Source of the DNA: Woeseia sp964560775
GTDB lineage: Bacteria > Pseudomonadota > Gammaproteobacteria > Steroidobacterales > Woeseiaceae
Assembly: GCA_964560775.1 (NCBI GenBank)
Contig: CAZLNH010000321.1
Span: forward strand, 1-41,845
Reading direction: 5' to 3'
Length of the DNA: 41,845 nucleotides
Part shown: positions 17,839-26,314 of the stretch, piece after piece
Numbering within the stretch: position 1 is the first letter of the stretch
How the letters are laid out: every line of letters starts with the position of its first letter
Notes under the pieces: generated by a model
Database searches by the model: none
What the model was told of the DNA's origin: nothing
The model's input: only the letters and a program-made list of their open reading frames with translations
Position numbers and translations under genes: made by a program

Positions 17839-17893
17839 GCCGGTTGGCGAGTTCAACACTGAACGTGTGCTTGCTCGCCACGAACCGTATCTC

Positions 17894-19039
17894 CTATTCG
17901 TGCGGGTCGTACCGCGGCACGTCGTAGTCGTAATTTCTCCAACGACCTTCACCCATGTATTCGATCCCGGTCTCGTAGTTACAGTCGGTGACGTACGTAG
18001 CCCACAGTTGCGTGCCGGTCCGGACCAGTGTCCAGCCCCAGCCTGCTTCGCCGTTACCGCCTGCAAGATTGCCATCGCCGTCTCGTGGGGGCGGAGGTGC
18101 CTGGGCAACGGTGCCGTGCGCCACGCCGGCCGCGCGCCAGAAGTAGCCCCGGGTTCCTCTTTTATACGTCGACACACCCTGCTCGACACATTCGCCGCCA
18201 TACTGGCTCTTGTGGGGCTCCCTGTCATCGACGTCGGCAAACCGGCTGCCCTCTGGAAAGAAATACTCCTCGAAGCTTGGGTGAACTTCGGCGCCACCAC
18301 CGAAGTTTCCGGCCTCGCTGCTGGGCGGTGCCGGAATCCTCGAGACAAACGTCATCCAGGTCATTTCGCCCGTATCGGGATCCTGCCGCATCAGGGCATG
18401 AAGGTAACCCGGGAAGTTGCCGCCGGTGCGATAATCCGGAAAGGGCTCGTTCACGTACCAGGCCTGCTGGAACCTGTTCCAGTCGCGAACGCGTGCGTGG
18501 GTGCGCGCTCCCTCCCTGTGCTGGCTCGATGCCACAAAATCCGGCTCGCCCTTCCACCACTGGAGCAACACGGCGCCCTGACGGGACTTCAACCCGTGCA
18601 TCTGGCCAGCCGGCAAATAACTGTAAGAGTACTTCGTTAGCTTTTCGTCTCCCGCGTCATCGCTAACGGTGAGATCGCCTTCGAGAACGAATATCTCATT
18701 GTCTACATCGTGGTAGCCCGCGGGGTGGCTCCAACCTGCCGGAACATAGGTGATCTGCGACACAGCACCCATGCTCGGAGATTCGCTTAGCAGCCGTCTC
18801 TGCAGGCCGGAAGGTATTCCCGGGCCTTCGAACGACTCCCAATCGACAAATCTGATATGGGGAATGCTCAGCATTAATCCCGGGCGACCCTCGACCTCGT
18901 AGCCTTCGTCCGGTACCGGGAACGGCGGCGCCTGATCAACCGTCGGCGGCCCGAATTCCTGGGAGAATGCAGGCAGTGCCAGAAACATAAAAGCTGCTGC
19001 CGGAGCTACTGACAGTTTTTTCCAGCAAATTGAATTCAT
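17894..19039 (-). CDS. Exported bicupin-like protein (DUF4437 type)
   Basis: 381 residues. The signal peptide ends at ALPAFSQ. The first cupin has PAGYHDVDNEIFVLEG with His110 and Glu115, then LPAGQMHGL with His148; the usual second His of the HxH pair is replaced by Asp. A second, more distant beta-barrel half follows (GYFWRAAGVAHG). The ATG at 19039 overlaps the upstream stop as ATGA and has GGGAGG upstream, so the two cupin genes are translationally coupled. It is the last gene of the TonB-dependent receptor operon. A periplasmic catalytic or ligand-binding role is inferred; its substrate is unknown. Confidence 0.82.
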   Translation of the reverse strand: MNSICWKKLSVAPAAAFMFLALPAFSQEFGPPTVDQAPPFPVPDEGYEVEGRPGLMLSIPHIRFVDWESFEGPGIPSGLQRRLLSESPSMGAVSQITYVPAGWSHPAGYHDVDNEIFVLEGDLTVSDDAGDEKLTKYSYSYLPAGQMHGLKSRQGAVLLQWWKGEPDFVASSQHREGARTHARVRDWNRFQQAWYVNEPFPDYRTGGNFPGYLHALMRQDPDTGEMTWMTFVSRIPAPPSSEAGNFGGGAEVHPSFEEYFFPEGSRFADVDDREPHKSQYGGECVEQGVSTYKRGTRGYFWRAAGVAHGTVAQAPPPPRDGDGNLAGGNGEAGWGWTLVRTGTQLWATYVTDCNYETGIEYMGEGRWRNYDYDVPRYDPHE

Positions 19040-19986
19040 CGCGTCGGCCCTCCCGATGTCGGCGCGGACGGCTCCGCACAGGAATTCTGGTACGTCAACC
19101 AATGTCCCGGTCCAGTGCGGTACAGCCATACCGCAAACGAGTCCGAGTACAGGCTCAGGCCGCCATGGCTGATACCGGCCGGCCTGAAAAAATATCCGTT
19201 CGGTGCGTATGTGCCCGCTGCCTGTCCTTGCGGCAAGCATTCAGCCATCGTCATATCGCCGGCGAGCATAAAGCCCTCCTGCCAACTCGCACTGGATGAC
19301 CAGAGAGGCAGGTCCCCTTCGCCGGTCATTGTGCGAGTGCCGCCTGGTATCGTCACAATCCAGGTCTTCTGTCCCGTACTCTCGTCCAGGCGCAGCAGCT
19401 TTACATGAAGTGGCGAGTTCTCCATGACGGGTTCGTCGCGAAACTTTGGCAGGCTACCGGGACCTTTTGTCGGAACGTCAGTGTAGAGCAGGCCATCAAT
19501 TGCACTTTCCGTATTGGTTCCTGCCCGGGACGCTTCGCTCTGCACGTAGTCGGGCTCACCGCTCCACCACTGCAGGACCGTCGCTCCATTCTCTGTACTG
19601 TAGCTGTGAGCGTATCCCGCGGGATAGTAGGCATAAGAGTAACGCCCCATCGGCTTGTCGCCAATGCTGATGCCGCCCTCAACAACCATCATCTCCAGGT
19701 TCGCGGAATGGTATCCCGGCTCCTGCTTCCAACCCGGCGGCAGCTTGACCAGAATCGTTCTCGCTCCCGTCTTGTCATCGAAGCTTAACTGTTTGAAATC
19801 GACAGTTTGCACGCCCGTTAGTGTGAGCGGGCGCCAGAACAAGCGGTCTGGCTGCACGAACCCAACGAACTCAGTAGCGCGGTCGCGGGACTCCGGTATC
19901 CTGAAGTCCTGCGCGAACGTTACCGTGGAGAGCAGCAACGCGGCGCACATGAACAGCAGTGTATGCGGTCGAATTCTCGTTATCAT
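19036..19986 (-). CDS. Exported cupin-like protein, paralogue of the downstream gene
   Basis: 316 residues with a signal peptide ending at TVTFAQ. Ligand pattern as in the next gene: His93 in PGYHSANLEMMVVEG, Glu98 and His127 in YPAGYAHSY, again lacking the second His of HxH. Shared features with the downstream cupin include LPPGWKQEPGYH against VPAGWSHPAGYH and VLQWWSGEPDYV against LLQWWKGEPDFV, which shows they arose by duplication. AGGAA lies seven bases before the ATG. Its position between an NTF2-like gene and the second cupin within one operon suggests the two act together. Confidence 0.82.
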   Translation of the reverse strand: MITRIRPHTLLFMCAALLLSTVTFAQDFRIPESRDRATEFVGFVQPDRLFWRPLTLTGVQTVDFKQLSFDDKTGARTILVKLPPGWKQEPGYHSANLEMMVVEGGISIGDKPMGRYSYAYYPAGYAHSYSTENGATVLQWWSGEPDYVQSEASRAGTNTESAIDGLLYTDVPTKGPGSLPKFRDEPVMENSPLHVKLLRLDESTGQKTWIVTIPGGTRTMTGEGDLPLWSSSASWQEGFMLAGDMTMAECLPQGQAAGTYAPNGYFFRPAGISHGGLSLYSDSFAVWLYRTGPGHWLTYQNSCAEPSAPTSGGPTR

Positions 19987-20051
19987 TGGCGGTTCCTATT
20001 CTGGATCGTTACTTGAGAACTGCAGCCGACGATCAAGGTTTGATATGCGGG

Positions 20052-20537
20052 CTAGTTCTCAAGCGGCTGGTAGGTATCGTGAAAAGCGATTCGATACCAC
20101 TCTTCCCCATCCCATTCCCACACGTGAGTGAAATTAATGAGCATGCCGTACTCCTTACCGTCACGGATTCCGCGCATCGTCGTTACGCCAGTCACAACAG
20201 CAGTATCTCCATGAATCTTTAGCGGGAAATATTCACTGTCAAACTGCGTGATCCTCGAGTCGCCTTCGGCGATGGCATCCTGCCTCCGGCGCATTGAATC
20301 CAGCCAACCCTCCCGATCGAGCGGCTCCGACTTGTCGTTCGTGTGCGTATAGTGCGGTGCAACGATCGATTCAAGGACTGCTACATCGGCCGCCACGAAC
20401 GCGTCCTTAAAGCGGGTCCTCCTAACCTCCAGGCGCTCAAACCTCGGGTCATCTGCTGCTGGATTAGCTTGGCCGACGACCGACGCGGGCATCCACGGCA
20501 AGCACAGCAGAATCACCGTCAAGTATCGAATACTCAT
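20052..20537 (-). CDS. Exported NTF2-like protein (DUF4440)
   Basis: 161 residues. A Sec signal (MSIRYLTVILLCLPWMPASVVGQA) is followed by a cone-shaped NTF2-like fold: FKDAFVAADVAVLESIVAPHYTHTN, a middle segment SRITQFDSEYFPLKIHGDTAVVTG and a C-terminal NFTHVWEWDGEEWYRIAFHDTY. This is the DUF4440/SnoaL-like group, which includes small-molecule isomerases, cyclases and binding proteins. AGGAGGAG lies three bases before the ATG. It is encoded 50 bp after the TonB-dependent receptor and ahead of the cupin pair. A periplasmic enzyme or carrier for the imported compound is the likeliest role. Confidence 0.82.
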   Translation of the reverse strand: MSIRYLTVILLCLPWMPASVVGQANPAADDPRFERLEVRRTRFKDAFVAADVAVLESIVAPHYTHTNDKSEPLDREGWLDSMRRRQDAIAEGDSRITQFDSEYFPLKIHGDTAVVTGVTTMRGIRDGKEYGMLINFTHVWEWDGEEWYRIAFHDTYQPLEN

Positions 20538-20587
20538 AAACTCCTCCTGCCTTTGGCTGGATTGAACGCCGAAAAGTTCGTACCTCG

Positions 20588-23110
20588 TCAGAACTCGTAC
20601 ACCATCTTAATGCCAAAGGTGCGCTTCGTAGCCGGCGTAACGGCGACCCCCTGGCTGAACAGGAAGCCCGCGTTGATGCCTGTCGAAAAGTCCGACCACC
20701 TGGAAGCCGCTTCGTAGCTGTCGTCGTCGAGCAAATTCGCGATGTAGCCTTCGAACCTCACGCCCTCTTTTTCGAAGCCTGCGCGAAGATTTACGCGCCA
20801 GTACTTGCCATACCACGCAAAATTGGCTTCCTCTGTGTAGGCCTTGCCGAAATACGACGCAAGTCCCCGGACGTAGTACTCCCACTGGCTATCGCCCAAC
20901 TGGTCGTACCAGTTCAATCCCACGGCACCGCTCAGGTCGGGGTACCGTGCCGGCGTGAGCCCGCTACAATCCCGCGGTCCAAACGCGTTGGCTGGATCGA
21001 TCGGCCGCTTGAATGGCGAAAAGCCGCATGTGAATACGCCGTATTCCCCGTCAACGCTCTCGACCATGATCGTGCCGCTCAGGTTATCGTTGAACGCAAA
21101 TCCACCCTCGAACTCAATGCCGAGAATCTCGGCATTGCCCGAATTGAACTGGACGTTCAGCGTGCGCTCGTTGCCCGTATCCAGAATGATCGGAACGCCC
21201 TGCCGCGTCTTCAAATTTACCCAATCCAGCCGGTATGCCACCAGCGAGTACTGGAACCTGCCCTCCAGGAGCTGCTGCTTCCAGCCGATCTCATAGTTCT
21301 CGAGGCTTTCTTCCTCGTTGAAGAGACTGACTTCCCCGACGACGGCCTCGAGCGCCGCCAGTTCGCTGGCGCTGAGCGGCACGATGTCGGTATTGAAGAA
21401 CCCCGGCATGTTGCCCTCGGAGTACGTAGCCCAGGCAGTGCTGTTCTCCATCGGGTGGTAAGACAGTGTCAGTCGCGGCAAGAACGCGGTGAAGGTATCA
21501 GTATAGTCAACACCGGGTGTGGTTCGGTCGTCCTGGGAAATTTCGTCTTCCTGGTAGCGCCACTCAAAGTCGAGAGTCAATGTATCCGTGAAATCGAAGG
21601 AGAATGCCCCGAACACGCCGTGCGTCGTGCCAGCTTCCTGCGGGAAGTCAGTGGCGCCGCCGACGCAAGGGCAGGGAATGCAAACGCCGCCCACGATCTG
21701 GCATCCCGAATCCGCGCCGGTTACAGTCATGCCGAGGTTCCCTTCCCGAATGTAGTCGACATCAAAATAGCTGTAGCCGATAGACCAGCGAAAGCGGTCG
21801 TCTCCGGGAGACTCGAGGCGAACCTCCTGACTGACGTGCTCATACAGGTAGGGGTCCTGAGACATGCTGCCATTGATTCGGGTCAGGTCGAAATCCCGTA
21901 CCCAGGATGCACGCGTGGTGCTATAGCCGGTCAGAGACGACACCCTATATTCATCCAGAAATCCGGCGTCGAGATCGTAATCCATGATCAGAGCCCAGTT
22001 TTGCTGGTTTCGCTTCAAGCCCGGAGCAACGACAGTCGGAACGCCGTCCACTTTGAGACGAGTGACGCCCGTGCTGAGCGGTGTGTAAGTATTGGAATTA
22101 AACGCAGCGAGCGTGACTGGATCTACAGTGGTGTTAGGTTGTATCCAGTCATCCACGTTCACCTGCGGAATCTCACCACAGTAATAATCCGCAACGGCGC
22201 CATTTGCCTGCTCCGCCGGCCTTACATCGAAGCAGTTCGTGCCGGCGTTCATGGAACCGTCTCCTCCGGCCGAGAGGGGCCCGCCGAGGAAAAGTGCGGT
22301 CGACGGTCCGTCGTTGTCCTTGGAATACATCCACCGCAATTTCGCGCTGAAGTTATCCGTCGGCTGCGCGAAGAGCACCGCCTGAACTGTTTCGGTTTGC
22401 TCCCTGCCGAGATCGCCGCCATCCGCGTTTGACTGATACTGGCCGTCGGTACCGTAACCTCGGATGTTTACCCGGTAAGAGAGTTTATCTTCGATGAGCG
22501 GTCCTTCGTGGGCGAAGGAGACGTCATAGCCACCGTATTCGGAAAGATCCGTGGACACCCGACCCTTGTATTCGAAGCCCGGCGTAATGGTGACGTAATT
22601 GACAGCGCCGGCGAAAGTCGAACGACCGAAGGTCGCCGACTGCGGTCCCTTGATGACCTCCACACGTTCAATGTTGGAGAAATCGATGCCAGCAACGCCG
22701 CCCGCCATGTAGACGCCGTCGAGGAAGACAGTGCCGACCTGCTGCGATGGGGCGGTCTGGTTTGTATTCATGCCGCGAAACCGGACGGCATCATTGTATC
22801 TGCCAGGCACGGCACCGCCCTGATTGCTGAAGCTCATACCAGCAGTAACATCGGACAGGTTCTCAAGACTGGTAAATCCGCTGCGATCCATTTCGTCAAA
22901 CGTATATGCGGTCACGGCCGTTGGAATTTCCATCAGGTTTTCGGCGCGGCGGCGAGCCGTAACAACGATCTCCTCCAGGGAGGTTGCGCGGCTGCCCTGT
23001 TCCAGCTCGTTTTCTTCCTGCTGTGCCATAGCGCTTGCTGGCGAGACGACGAGTCCGGCCACGAGTAGCAGGCCGGCGACGGATCGGGTCGTAGTTGGAA
23101 GTCTATTCAT
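20588..23110 (-). CDS. TonB-dependent receptor
   Basis: 840 residues. After the signal (cleaved near ASAMAQ) come SLEEIVVTARRRAENLMEIPTAVTAYTFDEM, the plug with VEVIKGPQSATFGRSTFAGAVNYVT, and a full barrel ending in the aromatic KMVYEF. The Cys-rich external loop near GSNFPxx-type residues (CQIVGGVCIPCPC) could hold disulfides or bind a metal. GGGGAGAG is about eight bases before the ATG. It heads an operon with an NTF2-like protein and two exported cupins, an arrangement that points to processing of the ligand in the periplasm. Regulon site b lies 250 bp upstream. It is not a close copy of the receptor at 8857-11115. Confidence 0.93.
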   Translation of the reverse strand: MNRLPTTTRSVAGLLLVAGLVVSPASAMAQQEENELEQGSRATSLEEIVVTARRRAENLMEIPTAVTAYTFDEMDRSGFTSLENLSDVTAGMSFSNQGGAVPGRYNDAVRFRGMNTNQTAPSQQVGTVFLDGVYMAGGVAGIDFSNIERVEVIKGPQSATFGRSTFAGAVNYVTITPGFEYKGRVSTDLSEYGGYDVSFAHEGPLIEDKLSYRVNIRGYGTDGQYQSNADGGDLGREQTETVQAVLFAQPTDNFSAKLRWMYSKDNDGPSTALFLGGPLSAGGDGSMNAGTNCFDVRPAEQANGAVADYYCGEIPQVNVDDWIQPNTTVDPVTLAAFNSNTYTPLSTGVTRLKVDGVPTVVAPGLKRNQQNWALIMDYDLDAGFLDEYRVSSLTGYSTTRASWVRDFDLTRINGSMSQDPYLYEHVSQEVRLESPGDDRFRWSIGYSYFDVDYIREGNLGMTVTGADSGCQIVGGVCIPCPCVGGATDFPQEAGTTHGVFGAFSFDFTDTLTLDFEWRYQEDEISQDDRTTPGVDYTDTFTAFLPRLTLSYHPMENSTAWATYSEGNMPGFFNTDIVPLSASELAALEAVVGEVSLFNEEESLENYEIGWKQQLLEGRFQYSLVAYRLDWVNLKTRQGVPIILDTGNERTLNVQFNSGNAEILGIEFEGGFAFNDNLSGTIMVESVDGEYGVFTCGFSPFKRPIDPANAFGPRDCSGLTPARYPDLSGAVGLNWYDQLGDSQWEYYVRGLASYFGKAYTEEANFAWYGKYWRVNLRAGFEKEGVRFEGYIANLLDDDSYEAASRWSDFSTGINAGFLFSQGVAVTPATKRTFGIKMVYEF

Positions 23111-23784
23111 TGTCTTACTCTCCCCTGGCTAGGCAGCGGTCAAATATCTGGATCTGGTTCCGGCGGCGCCGGCGTGATTCTGTGGCACTGGTCGACTAGT
23201 CGCGCTGGCGCGCACGTGCCGTAATCTTCCTGCCTTCTTCGGCCGCAGTACAAAAAGTGGCGATCGATGCGGCAACTGGAATCACCGCGGTCGGTAGACG
23301 ACTGACGGCCTTGCGACCGAAAGTTACATTACACATCAGTTCTCCCCCATTAGTGTTTCGAGAACTAGGTTACCTTGGTTGGTTATTTGGCGCAAGCGGC
23401 CAACCAGCCTTTGAGGAGTCCGCGAGTGCGGGAACTATTGATACGCCAGTCGATATTCTCTCGCGGCGTCGCTGTGACTCCCCGCTGTTCGGGAATCCCA
23501 TGGTCCCTGGACCCAGCGAGCCAATTGCCGTCATCAATTCGATTTCAGAAGTAAGCTTCGTGAGCGAAGCACTCGTATCCGGATAGCGAGCTGATACATT
23601 ACTCGCGGGCCGAAGGCGTCAACGGGCAGCTTAGTCTTCTATCTGGTCCTAGTATCGCGATTCGACCGTGCGAAAACCCGTGTCCGGTAAACTCTGTCCG
23701 GGTCTCGTACGAGTGGACGGTGCAATAGTCGGCCCGGCTGCGAACGCACCAGTAGCGTTTTCGCGCCACCACTCTCGTCAAAAC
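23111..23784. other. 674-bp intergenic region
   Basis: Between two minus-strand genes. It contains regulon site b (23362-23380). A 109-codon plus-strand frame (23257-23586) runs straight through that site, has no ribosome-binding site and is not protein-like. Short minus-strand frames near 23600-23845 look equally unconvincing. The region near 23600-23780 could hold a decayed gene but I cannot identify one. Confidence 0.5.
23362..23380 (-). promoter_or_regulatory. Regulon motif, site b (TonB-dependent receptor operon)
   Basis: Reads AACCAAGGTAACCTAGTTC on the minus strand. Includes the perfect palindrome AGGTTACCT on the plus strand. It is 252 bp before the receptor start, the furthest of the eight sites from its gene. 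Confidence 0.6.
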
Positions 23785-25212
23785 TCACGTGTCTGTTCGA
23801 TGCGGGAGCTCGAAAGTCTTTGAGTCTGGTAGCGTTGGGTCCCAAGCCTGTGATTCCCTGAACGACAGCCGGTACTGCCGGAGGTTGTAGGCAAGTATGC
23901 CAGTGGCGAACAGGCCGGCGAGTAACGCAACGGATCCAACAGAGTAGCGCAGCATGGACTCATCCTTGAACACGTAATCCGTGAACACAGCAATACCTGT
24001 CGGGCCCGCAGTCAGGCCGAGAATATTTACGACGAAATAATAGAGAGCGGACGCCTGCGCCCGCATCTGGTTCGGTGTCACGATCATCAGCGCAGAAATG
24101 CCGGCAGACGTCGATGCCAGGACGCCCGCTGTCATGGGCAGGAGCATCACGAGCGCCAACGTCGGCGAGGGCATCAATGGCGTGAGTATTGCGCAGACGA
24201 CGCCCATCAAGTTGAGGTATAGCGCTGCTCGCATGTGCGCGTCTTCTGCGCCGCGCTTCATCAGGTATTCGGGGAGCCACGAAGCGAGGACGATCGACAC
24301 CGGTCCCGCGACCAGAGTAACGATACCGTATGCCCAACCGATATCCTCGACGGACCAGCCCCAGGTTCTGATAAACATCGTCGGAATCCAGGCAAAGAAA
24401 CCGTACGAAAGGATGCCAACGGTCGACATACCGAAGAAGTGGCTGCCATACATACGCCAACGCTGGAGAAAGAAGCGGCCGACCGTGGCCAGCGACAAAT
24501 GGCTATTGGAATTGGTCCCGTCCTCTGCAGACATCCGGCCTTTGCGCTTGGGCTCTTTCACCGTCAGCATCAGGGCAGCGACGAAAATGCCCGGCAGGCC
24601 GACGACGATGAATACCGTCTGCCATGCGTACAGTTCGCCGACGACAGGCAGGGTAACCGGGGGCGCCTGGCTCACCAGTGCTATCACCTGCCCCCCGAGT
24701 ATCATTGCGAGTCCAACCCCCATCGATATGCCCATCGTGTAAAAGGCCACCGCACGGCCTCGCTTTTCCTTTGGGAAGTAATCGCTCATCATCGACAGCG
24801 CGCTTGGGCTCAATGCCGCCTCGCCAACACCAACGCCTACCCTCGCGAGAAAAAGCTGGAAGTAGTTGCGGGACAGTCCACAGGCCGCCGTCATAAGGCA
24901 CCAGATGGCGATTCCGGCGGCAATGATGCCGCGGCGGCTGGAGCGGTCCGCCAATCGTGCGATGGGAATGCCTAGCAGGGTGTAGAAGATCGCGAAGGCA
25001 AGGCCTAGCAACAGGCTCATTTGCGTGTCAGAGATATCAAGGTCCCTGCGAATCGGCTCCACCATGAGTGCCATGATCTGGCGGTCAATGAAGGAGACCG
25101 TGTAGGCAAGAGTGAGAACGACAACTACATACCAAGCATAGGTCGGGGACGGATAGGCGTCGTCAGTCCTTTTGTCATTCATGCTCATTGCGCGTGGTTC
25201 GCCGAAGTCCAT
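23785..25212 (-). CDS. MFS transporter, spinster/hexuronate-like group
   Basis: 475 residues with 12 predicted membrane helices. YAWYVVVVLTLAYTVSFIDRQIMALMVEPI is the first helix and loop, and LADRSSRRGIIAAGIAIW is the MFS motif A loop. The pattern GVGVGEAALSPSALSMMSDYFPKEKRGRAVAFYTMG is typical of the spinster-like family of the major facilitator superfamily. Substrates of this group are organic acids, sterols or sphingolipids. Start codons at 25212, 25188 and 25182 are all possible; none has a strong ribosome-binding site. It has its own regulon site (c) upstream, so it is probably the inner-membrane uptake step of this pathway. Confidence 0.88.
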   Translation of the reverse strand: MDFGEPRAMSMNDKRTDDAYPSPTYAWYVVVVLTLAYTVSFIDRQIMALMVEPIRRDLDISDTQMSLLLGLAFAIFYTLLGIPIARLADRSSRRGIIAAGIAIWCLMTAACGLSRNYFQLFLARVGVGVGEAALSPSALSMMSDYFPKEKRGRAVAFYTMGISMGVGLAMILGGQVIALVSQAPPVTLPVVGELYAWQTVFIVVGLPGIFVAALMLTVKEPKRKGRMSAEDGTNSNSHLSLATVGRFFLQRWRMYGSHFFGMSTVGILSYGFFAWIPTMFIRTWGWSVEDIGWAYGIVTLVAGPVSIVLASWLPEYLMKRGAEDAHMRAALYLNLMGVVCAILTPLMPSPTLALVMLLPMTAGVLASTSAGISALMIVTPNQMRAQASALYYFVVNILGLTAGPTGIAVFTDYVFKDESMLRYSVGSVALLAGLFATGILAYNLRQYRLSFRESQAWDPTLPDSKTFELPHRTDT

Positions 25213-25301
25213 CGGTTCATCAGCACCGAAAGTTGAAACGCTTCCATCTTTGAGTCTCCCACGCTATTGGCCGATGCGGCCGGTCGAGCGTATACTATTC
25301 C

Positions 25302-25320
25302 TGACCGAGTTATCTTAGTT
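25302..25320 (-). promoter_or_regulatory. Regulon motif, site c (MFS transporter)
   Basis: Reads AACTAAGATAACTCGGTCA on the minus strand, in the 121-bp gap before the transporter. A TAGTAT -10-like hexamer starts five bases downstream in the direction of transcription. Confidence 0.6.
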
Positions 25321-25333
25321 GTAATTGGCTTTT

Positions 25334-26272
25334 TCAGCCCCACTTGCCGCCGTTGTGCCCCAACGGCAGCCCCGCGTCAGCCGTAAATCCGTAGAACGCC
25401 TCCGCCGAAAGGGATTTCGCAACGGCGCGGCGCACCTCGAGCAGCTTTCGGAGATCGATACCCGTGTCGTATCCCATCGAATTCAACATGAAGACCAGAT
25501 CCTCGGTCACGATGTTGCCGCTTGCCCCAGGGGCTGCCGGGCAGCCGCCGAGTCCGCCGAGCGAGCTGTCGAGGGTCGTGATGCCGACTTCGAGGGCCAT
25601 GAGAGCATTGGCGATGCCGAGCCCACGCGTGTTGTGCAAATGCAGTCCGGTCAGTCGATCCGCGCCGACCTCCGCTCGCACCAGGCCGACCAGGCGCCTG
25701 ATCTGCGCGGGATTGGCGGAGCCGGTTGTGTCCGATAGCCCCACCTCGTCCGCGCCGGCTTCGATGGCTTTCGCTGCAAGTTCTATGACCTTGCCTTCCG
25801 GCACAACGCCCTCGATGCTGCAGCCGAATGCAGTTGCGATACCGACTTCAAAATGTGGTCGGTGCTCAGCCGGCATGGCGCCAAGCATGTCAACGATGTC
25901 CGTGATTTCGCGAAGTACCTCGTCATGCGTCCTTCGCAGGTTGGCCTTGCTGTGGGTCTCGCTCGCTGACAGCGGCAAGCTCATTTTCGTCACCCCGGCC
26001 TCAACCGCGTGCCGCGCGCCAATGAGGTTCGGCACCAGCGCGGCGACGGACAGACCCTCGATCTCTCTGGCGAACGCTACAATCTCCGCAGTGTCCGCGA
26101 GCTGCGGCAACAGCTTTGCCGGAACGAACGAGCCGACCTCTATTTCCGACACGCCGGCCGCCGCCTCGTCGCGGATCCAGCACTTCTTGGCCGAAGTTGG
26201 CATGATGGCCTTTATGCTTTGCAGTCCGTCGCGCGGCCCGACTTCACTGACGACAATCTTTTTTCCGGACAT
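25334..26272 (-). CDS. HMG-CoA lyase-type enzyme (HMGL-like lyase)
   Basis: 312 residues. Catalytic features of 3-hydroxy-3-methylglutaryl-CoA lyases are intact: GPRDGLQ with Arg14 and Asp15, the metal ligands His211 and His213 in GLHLHNTRG, and the signature LGGLGGCPAAPGASGN with Cys244 and Asn253. The reaction type is retro-Claisen cleavage of a 3-hydroxyacyl-CoA to acetyl-CoA and a keto acid. The ATG at 26272 has AAGG seven bases upstream; the longer TTG start at 26278 is less likely. It is divergent from the LeuCD-like genes and shares site d with them. HMG-CoA or citramalyl-CoA are possible substrates; I cannot choose between them. Confidence 0.9.
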   Translation of the reverse strand: MSGKKIVVSEVGPRDGLQSIKAIMPTSAKKCWIRDEAAAGVSEIEVGSFVPAKLLPQLADTAEIVAFAREIEGLSVAALVPNLIGARHAVEAGVTKMSLPLSASETHSKANLRRTHDEVLREITDIVDMLGAMPAEHRPHFEVGIATAFGCSIEGVVPEGKVIELAAKAIEAGADEVGLSDTTGSANPAQIRRLVGLVRAEVGADRLTGLHLHNTRGLGIANALMALEVGITTLDSSLGGLGGCPAAPGASGNIVTEDLVFMLNSMGYDTGIDLRKLLEVRRAVAKSLSAEAFYGFTADAGLPLGHNGGKWG

Positions 26273-26283
26273 CCACAAACCTT

Positions 26284-26302
26284 ATACTAAGTTAGGTATG
26301 TT
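26284..26302 (-). promoter_or_regulatory. Regulon motif, site d (lyase / LeuCD divergent promoter)
   Basis: Reads AACATACCTAACTTAGTAT on the minus strand, only 12 bases from each of the two divergent starts (26272 and 26315). TAGTAT at its end is a -10-like hexamer for the lyase gene. One site may control both units. Confidence 0.6.
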
Positions 26303-26314
26303 TAGCGGCACATA

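Noticed and set aside
17714..18640. 308-codon frame antisense to the exported cupin gene
   Set aside because: It mirrors a well-supported gene with signal peptide, coupled start and cupin motifs on the other strand.
23257..23586. 109-codon plus-strand open frame
   Set aside because: It runs through regulon site b, has no ribosome-binding site, and its composition is not protein-like.
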